Shown here one piece after another: positions 48,085-57,500 of a stretch of 64,000 bases of DNA. The position numbers and the translations under genes were made by a program. The notes under the pieces are model-generated. The model saw only the letters and a list, made by a program, of their open reading frames with translations, was not told the origin of the DNA and ran no database searches. Each line of letters begins with the position of its first letter. The stretch's first letter is position 1. Origin of the DNA: Thiobacillus sp. SCUT-2 (GTDB lineage: Bacteria > Pseudomonadota > Gammaproteobacteria > Burkholderiales > Thiobacillaceae); assembly GCF_035621355.1 (NCBI RefSeq), contig NZ_CP141769.1, positions 2,108,001 to 2,172,000 on the forward strand, written 5' to 3'.

Positions 48085-48546
48085 CTACTGGTAGACCCGG
48101 CCATCGTGCCGGAGCCAGCCATCGGGATGGCGGCCATGCGGATCGCGATGGGTCCAGTGGATCACGCCGCCCTTCGGGTTCCATTCGTATTCGCCGTAGA
48201 ACGCGACCGTGTCGCCGACACGCAAGGCATCGAGGCGCGGCGCGAGGTCGATGTTGTGCGCCACCAGTACGGTGCGCCCGGAAGCGAGCCGCAGGATGAA
48301 GCGCTGGTGCCGGCTGCCGTCGCGGTCGTCGCGCAGCATCCTCGCCACCGTTCCCTCGCCCGCCACCTGAACCCGGCTCAGGCGTTGCGTGAACGCCCTG
48401 TCGAGAACGGCGTCGCCCTCGGCTGCGGAGGTGGACGGGCCGGGCGTGACGGGCGTGGGTTCGGAGCGTGGCAGCGTGCCAGCGCCTGGCGCCCAGGCGA
48501 AATAGGCCGCCGCCGCCAGCGCCGCCAGCAGCAGGAATCTGTTCAT
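48085..48546 (-). CDS. DUF3465-like OB-fold protein
   Basis: 153 residues with an N-terminal membrane anchor or signal (FLLLAALAAAAYFAWAPG), a low-complexity Pro/Thr linker, and a domain from residue ~55 matching DUF3465: GEGTVARMLRDDRDGSRHQRF, LVAHNIDLAPRL, GDTVAFYGEYEWNPKGGVIHWTHRDPHGRH (marker YGEYEWNPKGGVIHWTH). Probably periplasmic. The role of the family is unknown. Convergent with the Tgl-like gene. Confidence 0.82.
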   Translation of the reverse strand: MNRFLLLAALAAAAYFAWAPGAGTLPRSEPTPVTPGPSTSAAEGDAVLDRAFTQRLSRVQVAGEGTVARMLRDDRDGSRHQRFILRLASGRTVLVAHNIDLAPRLDALRVGDTVAFYGEYEWNPKGGVIHWTHRDPHGRHPDGWLRHDGRVYQ

Positions 48547-48884
48547 GGCCGGTCCGGGTTGATCATCGGGGCGTCCGCGCCGTGCGGACAGCGCGGCATC
48601 CTGCCACAAAAAAAAGCCCAGGGCGCGGCCGGACGCAGGCACCGCCGTACCGTCGCCGGCTCCGGACAGGGAAATCGCCGATTTTTCAAAGGATTGCGCA
48701 AGACCGGTCGCATGCTGTCGCCGCCCGGCGACGCCGACGTCCGACTCGACACCGGCTGCAAAGAGGTCAACCTATTGATAACAAAGAGCAATTCAGACAT
48801 GGCACAGCCTGTGCTGTACGTGGGGTGGCATGCGATGCGCATGCCGGACTTTCAATCCTCGAACTCAACCCAAGGAGCATTTCC
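48547..48884. other. Intergenic region with divergent promoters, no gene seen
   Basis: 338 bp between the DUF3465 gene (minus) and a small secreted protein gene (plus). An AT-rich patch with TTGATAACAAAGAGC at about 48774-48789 is a likely promoter zone for the rightward gene; an A8 run at 48607-48614 lies nearer the leftward one. The right end carries AAGGAG at 48872. Nothing else was recognised. Confidence 0.5.
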
Positions 48885-49214
48885 ATGAAGCAAAACATGC
48901 CTTCGATTTCCCGCAAGCTGCTGTCCCTGATCACGGCCGGCGCCGCGAGCGCCGTTGTCGCCGGCACCGCCCTGGCGGCAGGCGCGGGTATCGGCGTCAA
49001 CGCCGACGTCGGCGCGGGCGCCCAGGCGGGCGGCGCGGCCGACGCCCACATGAGCACCACCGGCAGTGCAAACGGCAATGCCCAGTGGCAGGATGGATCG
49101 ACCCGGGGCGCCGACCGTGCCGCCGAGCGCATGAACGCGCAAGGCGCCGCGGCGGGTGGCGCCGCAGCCGATGCGGCTGCGGCGGGCAGCCTGCACGGCA
49201 AGGGCAAGCGCTGA
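48885..49214 (+). CDS. Small secreted Ala/Gly-rich protein
   Basis: 109 residues: signal peptide (LLSLITAGAASAVVAGTALAA), mature part very rich in Ala and Gly (GAGIGVNADVGAGAQAGGAAD; AAAGGAAADAAAAGSLHGKG) with no cysteine and a basic end (KGKR). Likely disordered. AAGGAG is 7 nt before the ATG, supporting expression. No family recognised. Convergent with the DUF2238 gene, 4 bp apart. Confidence 0.65.
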   Translation: MKQNMPSISRKLLSLITAGAASAVVAGTALAAGAGIGVNADVGAGAQAGGAADAHMSTTGSANGNAQWQDGSTRGADRAAERMNAQGAAAGGAAADAAAAGSLHGKGKR

Positions 49215-49218
49215 GCCG

Positions 49219-49920
49219 CTATTCCTTCCGTACGCGCCGCTTTGCGAGCATTGCCCGCAAGGCCTGCTCGCCGAGCGGCTCGTCGTCGGGCTCGATCCTG
49301 AGACTGGCGCGCAGTTCGCTGCCGAACGCCGGATCCCAGCGCCAGTTGATCAGCGCGACGACGACAAGGCTGATGGCCGCGCCGACCGTCGCCAGCGCCA
49401 TGTCCTTCTGCGCGTCCCACACATCGCCCTGCGCCCCCAGGAACGCCAGGCCCGCCGCCGGGTCGACGCGGGACGCCACCAGCCATTCGATGATCTCGTA
49501 GGCGCCCGAGAAGGCCACCACGAGCTCGAACGGAAACCAGTACGCCCACACGCCCCGCACCTTCGCCACGCGCATGAACATCTCGCGCAGCGGATACGCC
49601 AGCAGAAGGCCGAAGCTGAAGTGCACCAGCCGGTCGTACAGGTTGCGCGCGGCGCCGAACCAGTGCTGCAGGGTGTAGCCGAACGGAACCGCGGCGTAGG
49701 TGTAATGGGAGCCCACCACGTGCATCAGCATGAACGTTGTCAGCAACGTGTAGGACAGATTGGACAAGCGGAAATAGCGTCCGCTCAGCAGGATCAGCGG
49801 CACGAAGATGAAGACCAGGTAGTTTTCCAGCAGCCAGTCGTGCGGGAACAGCGGCGAAATCGCCGCCCAGGTCCAGACTGCGATGAACAGCAGCAGCAGG
49901 AAGGCGTGGTAACGCGTCAT
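49219..49920 (-). CDS. DUF2238 membrane protein (YjdF-like)
   Basis: 233 residues with about six membrane segments. Family markers: PHDWLLENYLVFIFVPL, MHVVGSHYTYAAVPFG, NLYDRLVHFSFGLLLAYPLRE, AYEIIEWLVA and GAQGDVWDAQKDMALATVGA. His and Glu/Asp residues are conserved within membrane helices. Function of YjdF proteins is unknown. Start at MTRYHAF is preferred over a codon 9 nt upstream. It is downstream of the DUF3857 gene (14 bp), probably one transcript. Confidence 0.88.
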   Translation of the reverse strand: MTRYHAFLLLLFIAVWTWAAISPLFPHDWLLENYLVFIFVPLILLSGRYFRLSNLSYTLLTTFMLMHVVGSHYTYAAVPFGYTLQHWFGAARNLYDRLVHFSFGLLLAYPLREMFMRVAKVRGVWAYWFPFELVVAFSGAYEIIEWLVASRVDPAAGLAFLGAQGDVWDAQKDMALATVGAAISLVVVALINWRWDPAFGSELRASLRIEPDDEPLGEQALRAMLAKRRVRKE

Positions 49921-49934
49921 GCAGCGCACCTTGC

Positions 49935-51803
49935 CTATTGGTACAGCACCTGTGCCTTGACGTTCTTCGCGGCCTGAATCGCGAAGCGCTTGTAGGCTGC
50001 CGACATCTGCGGCGGGCAGATGTTGCCGGGGGTGCGGTCTTCAAAGGTCCGCTTCACCGTCAGCGTCTGCCCCTTCAGGCGGTACTCGGCCCGGTACGCC
50101 AGAAAATCGTTTTCAAGCTGCATGTCGTCCGGAATCGACAGGATCCGCATGTTCTCCGGCAGTTCGTAGGCATATTCCTCGACCGAGATACCGCTCCAGC
50201 AAACCGTATCGACCGTATCCTCCGGTGCGGTCGCCGCCGCCAGGTAGAACTGGACGGGGGCCTCGGTGCTGAAAAGCGGAAATATGCGGAACGCACCGGG
50301 GCCCGGCAGCTGCACCAGATCCTTCAGCGCGAAATCGACCTGGTAGTGGTAGCTGTCGAGCAACGCCTTGGGGTCGTCGAGGCGGGCCTTGCCACTGCCG
50401 ATGTAGCCCATGTTGCGGAACACTCCTTCGACGACCTCATCCAAACGATCCTTGGGCATCTCGCGCAGTGCAGCACGCGTGCTGGCGGCAAACATCCCGC
50501 TCAGGCTCACGTCGATTTTCCCCGTGGCCTTGCCGTCAGCATCGATCCGGACCGTGGTCTTCATGGTTTGCCGGTTGCTTCCGACCGGCGGAACAGGCGT
50601 GCGCAAGCCCTCCCTGAAATGGTCCACCAGCAGTGCCTGCTTGCCGATGTCCGACGCGGGAAGCATGCCGAAGGGTGTGCTCGGCGACGTGGCATCCGCA
50701 AACATGTCGAGCACCGGCAGGTAATTGATCACATGATTGACGCTCGCCACGACCGGAATCTTGGGCAGGCGATAGAGCGCACCCGCATTGACGAGGGCCT
50801 GCGTGCTCTCGATCCCCCTTGCGGCAAGCAGCGCCTGCAGCAAGGTCGCGTGATCCTTGCAGTCGCCCATCCGATTGTCGAGGATGAACGTGAGATCGTG
50901 CGGCACCACAGCGCCGACGCCGATGCAGTTGCCGGCATAGGAAATGTTCGTCGCCACCCAGTCGTACAGCGCCCTCGCCTCTTCGCGGGGCGTCTCGTGT
51001 CCCCGTGCAATCTCGTCGGCAAGCTTCTGCACCCGATCGCTGACGACGGCCTTCGGGCGCGCCCGCGTCCCGTAGGCCGCAGCGATCTCCGCGTATGACC
51101 GGAACGTCGAATAGGCGAAGCCCGGCTCCTGCTCGACGTCATACACGGACCAGTCCTGGCGCGTGCTGCGCGCAGCGTGCTTGTTCGAATACGACCATTG
51201 CAGCCTCAGACGCCCATCCTTCTCGCTACGGTGCTCCGCCATCTGGCGCGCCTCGTACTGTGCCCACAGCGAGACGGGTGCGTCGATCGTGACCTGGACG
51301 TCATCGTAAGCAAGCTGCCTGGGGAACGCGTTCATCACGGAGAACTGCCCTGGGAACATGGGCTGGAGTTGGGTCAGGCGGTAAGCAAGCGCGACCGAGT
51401 CGCCCACGCCCACCTCCGGAAACACGACCGTGAGCGTCGCGATGTCAGAAAAAACCGGTGCGTCCTTGTCGCGGCCGCTGTTCGCTTCGAGCTGATAATT
51501 CGTTTTCGGCACCTCGATCCTTCGTCCGTTCGCCTTCAGCGTGTAGGCGTGAAGAATCTCGACTTTCTGAATGCCGGCGCTGTAGGAAATGCGCTGGCTC
51601 TTGGCGCCTTCGATCGCGCGAGTCTGCAGCACCTTCGTCGTCCAGTCATGCGTTTCCACATGGGACGCGTCAGCGTTGAGATGGTAATCGGCGTAATAGT
51701 GGGTGATGCGGCTGTCCAGCTCGGGTTCGCCGCTGGCGGCCGCCCCTGCGCGGAAACTGGCGGCCAGCAAGGCCGCGCACACGAACACGGATCGTTTCAG
51801 CAT
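49935..51803 (-). CDS. Secreted DUF3857 / transglutaminase-like protein
   Basis: 622 residues: signal peptide (VFVCAALLAASFRAGAAA), N-terminal DUF3857 domain (HVETHDWTTKVLQTRAIEGA to about residue 220), then a transglutaminase-like papain fold with the triad Cys315 (GDCKDHATLL), His357 (SVNHVINYL) and Asp366 (PVLDMFAD), and a C-terminal beta domain. The complete triad suggests an active thiol enzyme in the periplasm, perhaps a peptidase or amidase; the substrate is unknown. GGAGGAG lies next to the ATG. Confidence 0.85.
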   Translation of the reverse strand: MLKRSVFVCAALLAASFRAGAAASGEPELDSRITHYYADYHLNADASHVETHDWTTKVLQTRAIEGAKSQRISYSAGIQKVEILHAYTLKANGRRIEVPKTNYQLEANSGRDKDAPVFSDIATLTVVFPEVGVGDSVALAYRLTQLQPMFPGQFSVMNAFPRQLAYDDVQVTIDAPVSLWAQYEARQMAEHRSEKDGRLRLQWSYSNKHAARSTRQDWSVYDVEQEPGFAYSTFRSYAEIAAAYGTRARPKAVVSDRVQKLADEIARGHETPREEARALYDWVATNISYAGNCIGVGAVVPHDLTFILDNRMGDCKDHATLLQALLAARGIESTQALVNAGALYRLPKIPVVASVNHVINYLPVLDMFADATSPSTPFGMLPASDIGKQALLVDHFREGLRTPVPPVGSNRQTMKTTVRIDADGKATGKIDVSLSGMFAASTRAALREMPKDRLDEVVEGVFRNMGYIGSGKARLDDPKALLDSYHYQVDFALKDLVQLPGPGAFRIFPLFSTEAPVQFYLAAATAPEDTVDTVCWSGISVEEYAYELPENMRILSIPDDMQLENDFLAYRAEYRLKGQTLTVKRTFEDRTPGNICPPQMSAAYKRFAIQAAKNVKAQVLYQ

Positions 51804-51953
51804 CTCCTCCCCCTCTCTTGTTGTATGGATGGTGGGCTGCGCAAGCGCAGTGCGCGAAGTATGCCAGAATGCACCTGCGCGCCTGTAGGCGTCATGGCAA
51901 GTCCCGCAGCGACCAGCGGGGCGCCGCCGATATCACCATGCTCGCTGGCAGGC
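51804..51953. other. Intergenic region, no gene seen
   Basis: 150 bp between the DsrE-family gene and the DUF3857 gene, both on the minus strand. Should contain the DUF3857 promoter; no convincing elements or hairpins were found. Confidence 0.45.
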
Positions 51954-52478
51954 TCAGAACCCGCCGATATACGCGTAGCCGTCGTTCTGCAGCTTGACCA
52001 GGCGCGTGTAGCCGTCGTGCACGATGGTCACGCCCGGCAGCACGTCGTCGGCGGTCCAGCCCTTCGATTTCATGACGCTGTGGCAGATCTCGACGCTCAC
52101 GCCGAGCCCCAGCAGATCCTGCACGATCTTCGCGTTCAGGTTGACCGCGAAGGGATCGTCGACGACGTCGCGGTAGGTGCTGTCGATGAGCAGGTACTGC
52201 GCCGCCTCGCCGTGCATCACGAGATGGATGTCGAGCTGCTTCGGCGCGACGCCCTGCTTGCGATATGCCTCGATCAGCCCGCGTGCGTAGAACAGCCCCT
52301 TGCTGATGCCCGCCGCGACGTCGGCCGAATGGATGTCGTACACGACCTTGTAGTGCGCATGCGGGTCGACCGTCACCAGCGTGCGGGTCGACAACGAGGG
52401 TTCAAGCTCCTGCGCGGACGCAGCGCCCGCCAGCCCGAACAGGCACAGCGCCGCGCAGGCGATGCGGATGACATTCAT
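51954..52478 (-). CDS. Periplasmic DsrE-family protein
   Basis: 174 residues with a signal peptide (CAALCLFGLAGAASAQ). The mature part has the DsrE/F-like Rossmann pattern: YKVVYDIHSADVAAGISKGL, LDIHLVMHGEAAQYLL, KIVQDLLGLGVSVEICHSVMKSKGW. One Cys (EICHSVM) is at the position used in sulfur-carrying DsrE relatives. Cytoplasmic members handle sulfane sulfur; periplasmic ones are common in sulfur oxidisers but uncharacterised. GGAGG is well placed. Confidence 0.85.
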   Translation of the reverse strand: MNVIRIACAALCLFGLAGAASAQELEPSLSTRTLVTVDPHAHYKVVYDIHSADVAAGISKGLFYARGLIEAYRKQGVAPKQLDIHLVMHGEAAQYLLIDSTYRDVVDDPFAVNLNAKIVQDLLGLGVSVEICHSVMKSKGWTADDVLPGVTIVHDGYTRLVKLQNDGYAYIGGF

Positions 52479-52535
52479 GACGTTCCTCCGGTTGCGATGA
52501 TCGATGGCTCATTTTCGATGATCGCATGCCGGCGC

Positions 52536-52562
52536 AAAAAAAGTGGGCGGTTTCCCGCCCAC
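52536..52562 (-). terminator. Intrinsic terminator of the Spy/CpxP-like gene
   Basis: Reading leftward: GTGGGCGG, GAAA loop, CCGCCCAC (52562-52543), then seven T (52542-52536). A textbook terminator 37 bp past the stop. Confidence 0.93.
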
Positions 52563-52598
52563 CTCGCGATGCCGATCGATCGGGCAGGACCCGGATGC

Positions 52599-53105
52599 TC
52601 AGGACATCTGGTGGCCGAAGCGATGGTCACGTGCGCGCAGGTGCAGCGTTTCCGCGTCGAACACGTGCTGCTGCTCCGCATTCAGCTGCGCATAGAAGGC
52701 CCGGGTCGCCGCCGCGCGTTCCGCCAGCTGCGCGCGGCGGCGATCCGCCATCGCCTGCATGCGATCGAGCCGTTCCGGCGTGCTCAGCTTTTCCCATTGC
52801 CCGCGCATCGCCTGGCGGTCGACGGCGTGGTGGTGCGTGGCCGGCTGCGTCGATGCGACGTACGCATTCCACGCCGCTTCCTGCCCGGGTGCAAGCTTGA
52901 GCTTCTCCTTCAGCGCAGCGAGACGGGCGCTTCGCTTGGCCGTCCATGCGGTGCGGGCGTCGGGCCCATGCCGCGCTTCGCAGCGCGGCGTGTCGCCGCC
53001 GCGCTCCGCCGACACGGCGTAGGCCGACGCTGCCAGAATGCCGCCGACGGCAAGCAGGCCGACGGCCGCCGCGCGCTTCGCAAGGGTGCTGGGATTCGAT
53101 TTCAT
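52599..53105 (-). CDS. Spy/CpxP-family (LTXXQ) periplasmic protein
   Basis: 168 residues: signal peptide (GLLAVGGILAASAYA), then an all-helical, strongly basic domain with two LTxxQ-like motifs, KLAPGQEAAWNAYV and LNAEQQHVFD, characteristic of Spy/CpxP ATP-independent chaperones. A His-rich patch (THHHAVD) might bind metal. AGGAG precedes the ATG and a strong terminator follows, so it is a single-gene transcript. Stress induction (Cpx-like) is expected from the family. Confidence 0.85.
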   Translation of the reverse strand: MKSNPSTLAKRAAAVGLLAVGGILAASAYAVSAERGGDTPRCEARHGPDARTAWTAKRSARLAALKEKLKLAPGQEAAWNAYVASTQPATHHHAVDRQAMRGQWEKLSTPERLDRMQAMADRRRAQLAERAAATRAFYAQLNAEQQHVFDAETLHLRARDHRFGHQMS

Positions 53106-53331
53106 GGCGATCTCCTATCGGGATATGCGGGGGAACTGTCGTACCAGCCGGCACGGCATGTAAGGCATTCTCGGCAGGCCACGTAACTGCCGGATTTCCG
53201 GTCCGGGGAGAAATGTAACCATTTGTATCGGGCGAGCGGACGCGCGGGCGGAGCGCCTATAAAAGAAGCGAGGCGGATCGCGCGGGTCGCCCGTGCCGCT
53301 CCGCGTTCCGCTATCCGACCAGGAGAGAGCC

Positions 53332-53625
53332 ATGAGCCCGAAACGCCCGCTGTCGATCGCCACGCTTCTCGCCGCGCTGCTTTCGGGGTGCGTCGTCACC
53401 CCCGCGCACGGCCCCGGTTACGTAGTGGCGCCCGCGCTGCCGCTGGTAGTGGAGCTCGGCGTCGAGCCCTACTACTTCCACGACGGCTTCTACTATTACT
53501 ACCACGAACGCGATCACCGCTGGAGCTACGCGCGCGACCGCGCGGGTCCATGGCGAGATCTGCCGCACGACCGCTACCCGCGGGAGATCCGCTATCGCGA
53601 TCGCGACCACGACCGCCGCAACTGA
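53332..53625 (+). CDS. Small Tyr/Asp/Arg-rich lipoprotein
   Basis: 97 residues. Lipoprotein signal with lipobox LSGC (Cys20). The mature part is unusual: PYYFHDGFYYYYHERDHRW, a Tyr/His-rich stretch, then Arg/Asp repeats (YRDRDHDRRN). Similar YYYH-rich short lipoproteins occur in proteobacteria without known function. AGGAGAG is well placed. A TATAAA at 53258-53263 may be its -10 box. It is divergent from the Spy-like gene. Confidence 0.75.
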   Translation: MSPKRPLSIATLLAALLSGCVVTPAHGPGYVVAPALPLVVELGVEPYYFHDGFYYYYHERDHRWSYARDRAGPWRDLPHDRYPREIRYRDRDHDRRN

Positions 53626-53638
53626 CCGGCCGCGCGAC

Positions 53639-54571
53639 TCAGCCGCGGCGCAGCTGCATGCGGTAGACCAGCGCCATGATCGCGAGGTTGGCCGACTTGG
53701 GCAGTTCCCTGAACTGCAGCCCCATGCTGTGAACCGGCTTGCCCTTCTCGGTGCGCGACTCGGCGCAGCGCATCACCGCATCGGCGGCGATCTCCTCGAC
53801 GAGGTCGTCGCCCATCCGGATGCTGAAGCCGACGACGAAATGGGCGTTCGGCCGGCAGGCCATGGGAGCCGGCAGCACGAGCTTGGCGCCGCCCACGCTC
53901 AGGTCCTTGATGACGACGTCGACCGCGCGACCGCTTTCCGGGTCCTGCAGCGTGGCAGGCAGGTCGACCGGCGCGCGCAGCGCCTTGCGGATCTTCGTCG
54001 CGTACACGAGCTTGGGATATTCCAGGTGCAGATGCGGCATCGGCTGGATGTGCGACACGAGCACGCGCGTGCGGAAGCTGTACAGGCTCGTGCCGGAGAA
54101 CGTCTTGGCGTTGAACAGCGTACCGTCCTTGACCAGCATCGGCTTGCCGGAAACCAGCGGGGTCGCGACGACGATGGCGCGGTTCTTCAGGTAGCCGATC
54201 AGCACGGCGGGCCGGTCGTCCGCCACGACCTCGAGGGCCGGGTGCAGCTGCAGGATCTCGCCCGGCTGCATCGCGAGATCGTCGAAGGGAACGGGATCGC
54301 CCGGCAGCCGCGACTTGCCGTCGTCCTCGCTCGGCCCCAGGCCGCCCGGCGGAATCACGACGCCCGAACCGGAGTCGGTCCGCCGGGCGTCTGCGCCGCC
54401 CCGGCGGAACAGGCCGCGCGCGACCATGGAATCGATCTGTCCCTGGCTGGCCGGGGCCACGCCCTCATTGAGCATCAGCGTGCCGCTCGCGTCGTAGACG
54501 GCCCACGACAAGGGCCGCCCGACCGCGATCTCGGACGCGTGCACGGGAATGATGTTGTGCGGATTGCTCAT
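53639..54571 (-). CDS. PilZ-domain cyclic-di-GMP effector (YcgR-like)
   Basis: 310 residues. Residues ~75-190 resemble the YcgR-type N-terminal domain (GEILQLHPALEVVADDRPAV to YSFRTRVLVSHIQPMPHLHLEYP; marker RVLVSHIQPMPHLHLEY). The C-terminal PilZ domain carries both ligand motifs: RKALR (RxxxR) and DLSVGGA (DxSxxG). So it should bind cyclic di-GMP. YcgR acts on flagellar motors; no motor genes are here. ATG 54577 is an alternative start. Confidence 0.85.
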   Translation of the reverse strand: MSNPHNIIPVHASEIAVGRPLSWAVYDASGTLMLNEGVAPASQGQIDSMVARGLFRRGGADARRTDSGSGVVIPPGGLGPSEDDGKSRLPGDPVPFDDLAMQPGEILQLHPALEVVADDRPAVLIGYLKNRAIVVATPLVSGKPMLVKDGTLFNAKTFSGTSLYSFRTRVLVSHIQPMPHLHLEYPKLVYATKIRKALRAPVDLPATLQDPESGRAVDVVIKDLSVGGAKLVLPAPMACRPNAHFVVGFSIRMGDDLVEEIAADAVMRCAESRTEKGKPVHSMGLQFRELPKSANLAIMALVYRMQLRRG

Positions 54572-54714
54572 GGGCATCGCACCGCGATGGTGTCGTCGTT
54601 CTCCGTTGTTCGGCCGTGCGATGGCCGTTTTGGTGTTCTCCTTGCTTAACGGCTGATTTGATCGGATTTGTAGGGCGCAGGCGCAGAAATTCCTGCTCCG
54701 GGCGGTGCGGCACC

Positions 54715-55752
54715 TCAGGGTGCCGGATTGGGATATCGCAGATGGATGCGTTCGACCTCCGCCAGCACCTCCTCGGTCAGCGCGACGCGGGCTGCATCCA
54801 GGTTCTCCCTCAGCTGCGCCAGCGAGGTGGCGCCGATGAGGGTGCTCGCCACGCACCAGCGCGCGTAGACGAATCCGAGGGCGAGGGCCACGGGACTGAG
54901 CCCGTGGCGCCGTGCCAGCTCGGCGTAGGCGGCGACGGCGGCGGCCGTGTTCGGCTTGCCGTAGCGCGCCGCGAAGCCAGGAAACTGCGTGACCCGCCCG
55001 GCGGCCTGAGGATCGCGCAGGTATTTCCCCGACAGCAGCCCAAAGCCGAGCGGCGAATACGCGAGCAGGCTGAGGTTTTCGCGGTAGCCGATCTCGGAGA
55101 GGCCGCCCTCCCAGCTGCGGTTGAGCAGGCTGTAGGCGTTCTGCACCGACACCGGGCGCGGCACCCCCAGCGCGTCGGCCAGGCGCAGCACCGTCATCAC
55201 GCCCCACGGCGTCTCGTTGGACAGCCCCCAGTGGCGCACCTTGCCGGCGCGGATGAAATCCCCCAGCGCCGCCAGGGTCTCCTGCAGCGGCACCGTCTCG
55301 CGCTCGCGCGACGGATCGAAGTGGACGCCGCCGAAGACCGGCACGTTGCGGTCCGGCCAGTGCAGCTGGTAGAGGTCGACGTAGTCGGTCTGAAGGCGCC
55401 GCAGCGACCCCTCGAGCGCACGCGCGAGGTTCGCGCGATCGAAGTCGAGCCGGCCCTCGCGGATCCAGTCGAGCGTGCGCCCGGGGCCGGTCACCTTGGT
55501 CGCGACGACGATGCGGTCACGTGCCTGGCGCTTCAGCCAGCTGCCGACGTAGCGTTCGGTCAGGCCGGTCGTCTCGGCCCGCGCCGGAACGGGATACATC
55601 TCGGCGGTGTCGAAAAAGTCGATGCCCGCATCCCGCGCGTAGTCGAGCTGTGAATGCGCCTCGGCCTCGCTGTTCTGCTCGCCGAAGGTCATGGTGCCGA
55701 GGCCGATCGCGGTGACGGACAGGTCGCTGTTTCCAAGCACGGCTCGCTTCAT
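54715..55752 (-). CDS. Aldo/keto reductase (Tas-like)
   Basis: 345-residue NADPH-dependent TIM barrel. Catalytic Tyr53 in DFFDTAEMYPVPAR with Asp48, Lys in IVVATKVTGP, His in LYQLHWPDRNVPVFG. Length and sequence match the Tas/YghZ-like group. Substrate unknown. Divergent from the EAL-HDOD gene. Confidence 0.92.
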   Translation of the reverse strand: MKRAVLGNSDLSVTAIGLGTMTFGEQNSEAEAHSQLDYARDAGIDFFDTAEMYPVPARAETTGLTERYVGSWLKRQARDRIVVATKVTGPGRTLDWIREGRLDFDRANLARALEGSLRRLQTDYVDLYQLHWPDRNVPVFGGVHFDPSRERETVPLQETLAALGDFIRAGKVRHWGLSNETPWGVMTVLRLADALGVPRPVSVQNAYSLLNRSWEGGLSEIGYRENLSLLAYSPLGFGLLSGKYLRDPQAAGRVTQFPGFAARYGKPNTAAAVAAYAELARRHGLSPVALALGFVYARWCVASTLIGATSLAQLRENLDAARVALTEEVLAEVERIHLRYPNPAP

Positions 55753-55917
55753 TGCAGATTGCCCTCAAGTTTCAGGTTTGCGCATCGATAACACTCTAGC
55801 CGGGCAGGCGTCATCGACGCCTCCGGGCCACGCTGTCCGACCCCCGCGAACGCCATCGGTTCACGCGATGCGCGGCGGCCGGACCGGACAATACGAACAA
55901 CCCTTCCGAGGACCCCG

Positions 55918-57144
55918 ATGGGCAAGGAAACCTTTCTCGCGCGGCAGCCCATCGTCGACGCGAAGCACCGACTGCTCGCCTACGAACTCCTGTTCCGGCA
56001 GTCGATGGCGTCCGTCTCGGCGCAGATCTCGAGCCCGCTGCAGGCGGGCGTCGAGGTGATCGGCAACACGCTCTGCCTCGGCCCCGACTGGCTGCTGCAA
56101 GGCAAGCTCGCCTTCATCAATCTCGACGAAGCCACGCTGATGAGCGACTTCGTCACCCTGCTGCCGCCCAGCCGCGTCGTCTACGAAATCCTCGAGACGG
56201 TGCAGGTGACCCCGGTCCTGGTCGCCCGCATCCAGGAACTCCGGCAGCTGGGCTACCGCTTCGCGCTGGACGATTTCGTCTGCCTCGACGAGTACCGCCC
56301 GCTGCTGCCCCTGGTCGACTTCGTGAAGCTCGACGTGCTCGAGCAGCATCCCGAGAAGACCGTCGAGATCATCGCCCACCTGCAGCGCCAATTCAGCGGC
56401 CACTTCATCGCCGAGAAGGTCGAGACGCGCGAGATGTTCGAGCTCTGCCGCCGCTGCGGCATCGAATACTTCCAGGGCTATTACTTCGCGCGCCCCGAGA
56501 ACCTCGCCAACAAGCCCATCCAGCCGGGCCAGCTGGCCGTGCTCGAGCTGATGGACACCGTGCGCAGGAGCGAGGATCTCGGCGAGATCGAGGAACCGCT
56601 GCGCCGCAACGCCGCGCTTACCCTGCGCGTGCTGCGCTTCGCCAATTCCGCCCATGCCGGGCTTGGCCAGCCCGTCCACACGGTGCGGCAGGCGCTCGCC
56701 CTGACCGGCCTCAACACACTCTACCGCTGGCTCGCCCTGCTGCTCGTCACGGCCAACCCCGCACCCGGCAACGCGGTCCTCGCCCGCACCGCCGTCGCAC
56801 GCGGTCGCCTGTGCGAGCTGCTGGGCCGGAACCGCGTCGACCGCGCGGCGCAGGACGAGCTCTTCATGACGGGACTGTTCTCGCTTGCCGAACCGCTGAT
56901 GGAAGTTGCCCTCGCCCGCGTGCTCGATCTGCTGCCGATGCCGCAGCCGGTCGTGCAGGCCCTGCTCGAGCGCGACGGCCCCTACTCGCCCTTCCTCGCG
57001 CTGACCGAGGCCTCCGAGCACCGCGACTTCGAAGCGATCGCCTGCCACGCCCGCGCGATCGGCTGCAGCCCCGAGGAAGTCAACCTCGCCCAGCTGCAGG
57101 CGCTGGCCTGGGCCGAGGAAATGGCCCACGAGGCCGGCGCGTAG
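55918..57144 (+). CDS. EAL-HDOD signalling protein (YuxH-like), EAL probably inactive
   Basis: 408 residues. N-terminal EAL-like domain (1-200): FLARQPIVDAKHRLLAYELLFR has YELL in place of EAL, and later motifs are simplified (FALDDFVCLDEY, VDFVKLDVLE, FIAEKVET). C-terminal HDOD domain (200-400): LRRNAALTLRVLRFANSA. These paired proteins usually bind rather than cleave cyclic di-GMP. Complete and in frame; AGGA precedes the ATG. Confidence 0.9.
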   Translation: MGKETFLARQPIVDAKHRLLAYELLFRQSMASVSAQISSPLQAGVEVIGNTLCLGPDWLLQGKLAFINLDEATLMSDFVTLLPPSRVVYEILETVQVTPVLVARIQELRQLGYRFALDDFVCLDEYRPLLPLVDFVKLDVLEQHPEKTVEIIAHLQRQFSGHFIAEKVETREMFELCRRCGIEYFQGYYFARPENLANKPIQPGQLAVLELMDTVRRSEDLGEIEEPLRRNAALTLRVLRFANSAHAGLGQPVHTVRQALALTGLNTLYRWLALLLVTANPAPGNAVLARTAVARGRLCELLGRNRVDRAAQDELFMTGLFSLAEPLMEVALARVLDLLPMPQPVVQALLERDGPYSPFLALTEASEHRDFEAIACHARAIGCSPEEVNLAQLQALAWAEEMAHEAGA

Positions 57145-57171
57145 GGTTCGTCCGCGGGCGCCTGCCCGGCG

Positions 57172-57500
57172 GGATTTTCCGGCTCGGCGCCGCGCGCATC
57201 AAACTCACGTCCCCCGCCATCCCGCCGCGCCGCATGGGCGCGCGCCGTGTTCGACTGGCGCTGCCACCAGGCCTGCATCGCGCCGGCCAACATGATGACC
57301 GCCGCCGCGATGATCGGCATCGGCCCCTGCCCGATCGAGGGCTTCAGCCACGACAATGCGGAGGCCGTGCGGAACGAGGCCGGCCTGCGGGAAGGCGGCC
57401 GCTTCGGCCTCGCCGTGATGGTCGCGTTCGGCTACCGCGCCAACCGGCAGCCGGCGAAGACGCGGCAGGCGCTGGATGTGGTGCGCAGGATCTGGGGATT
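57172..57500 (+). pseudogene. Nitroreductase-family remnant (C-terminal half only)
   Basis: In one frame, WARAVFDWRCHQACIAPANMMTAAAMIG and PCPIEGFSHDNAEAVRNEAG, then [22 protein letters not shown] (given in pieces) match the C-terminal ~80 residues of NfsB-like nitroreductases, such as ALANMMTAAA..GIDSCPIEGF and [13 protein letters not shown]. The N-terminal FMN-binding half is absent; the upstream sequence is unrelated and has no start. Two residue changes (GPCPIEGF) suggest decay. The gap 57145-57514 holds only this. Confidence 0.75.
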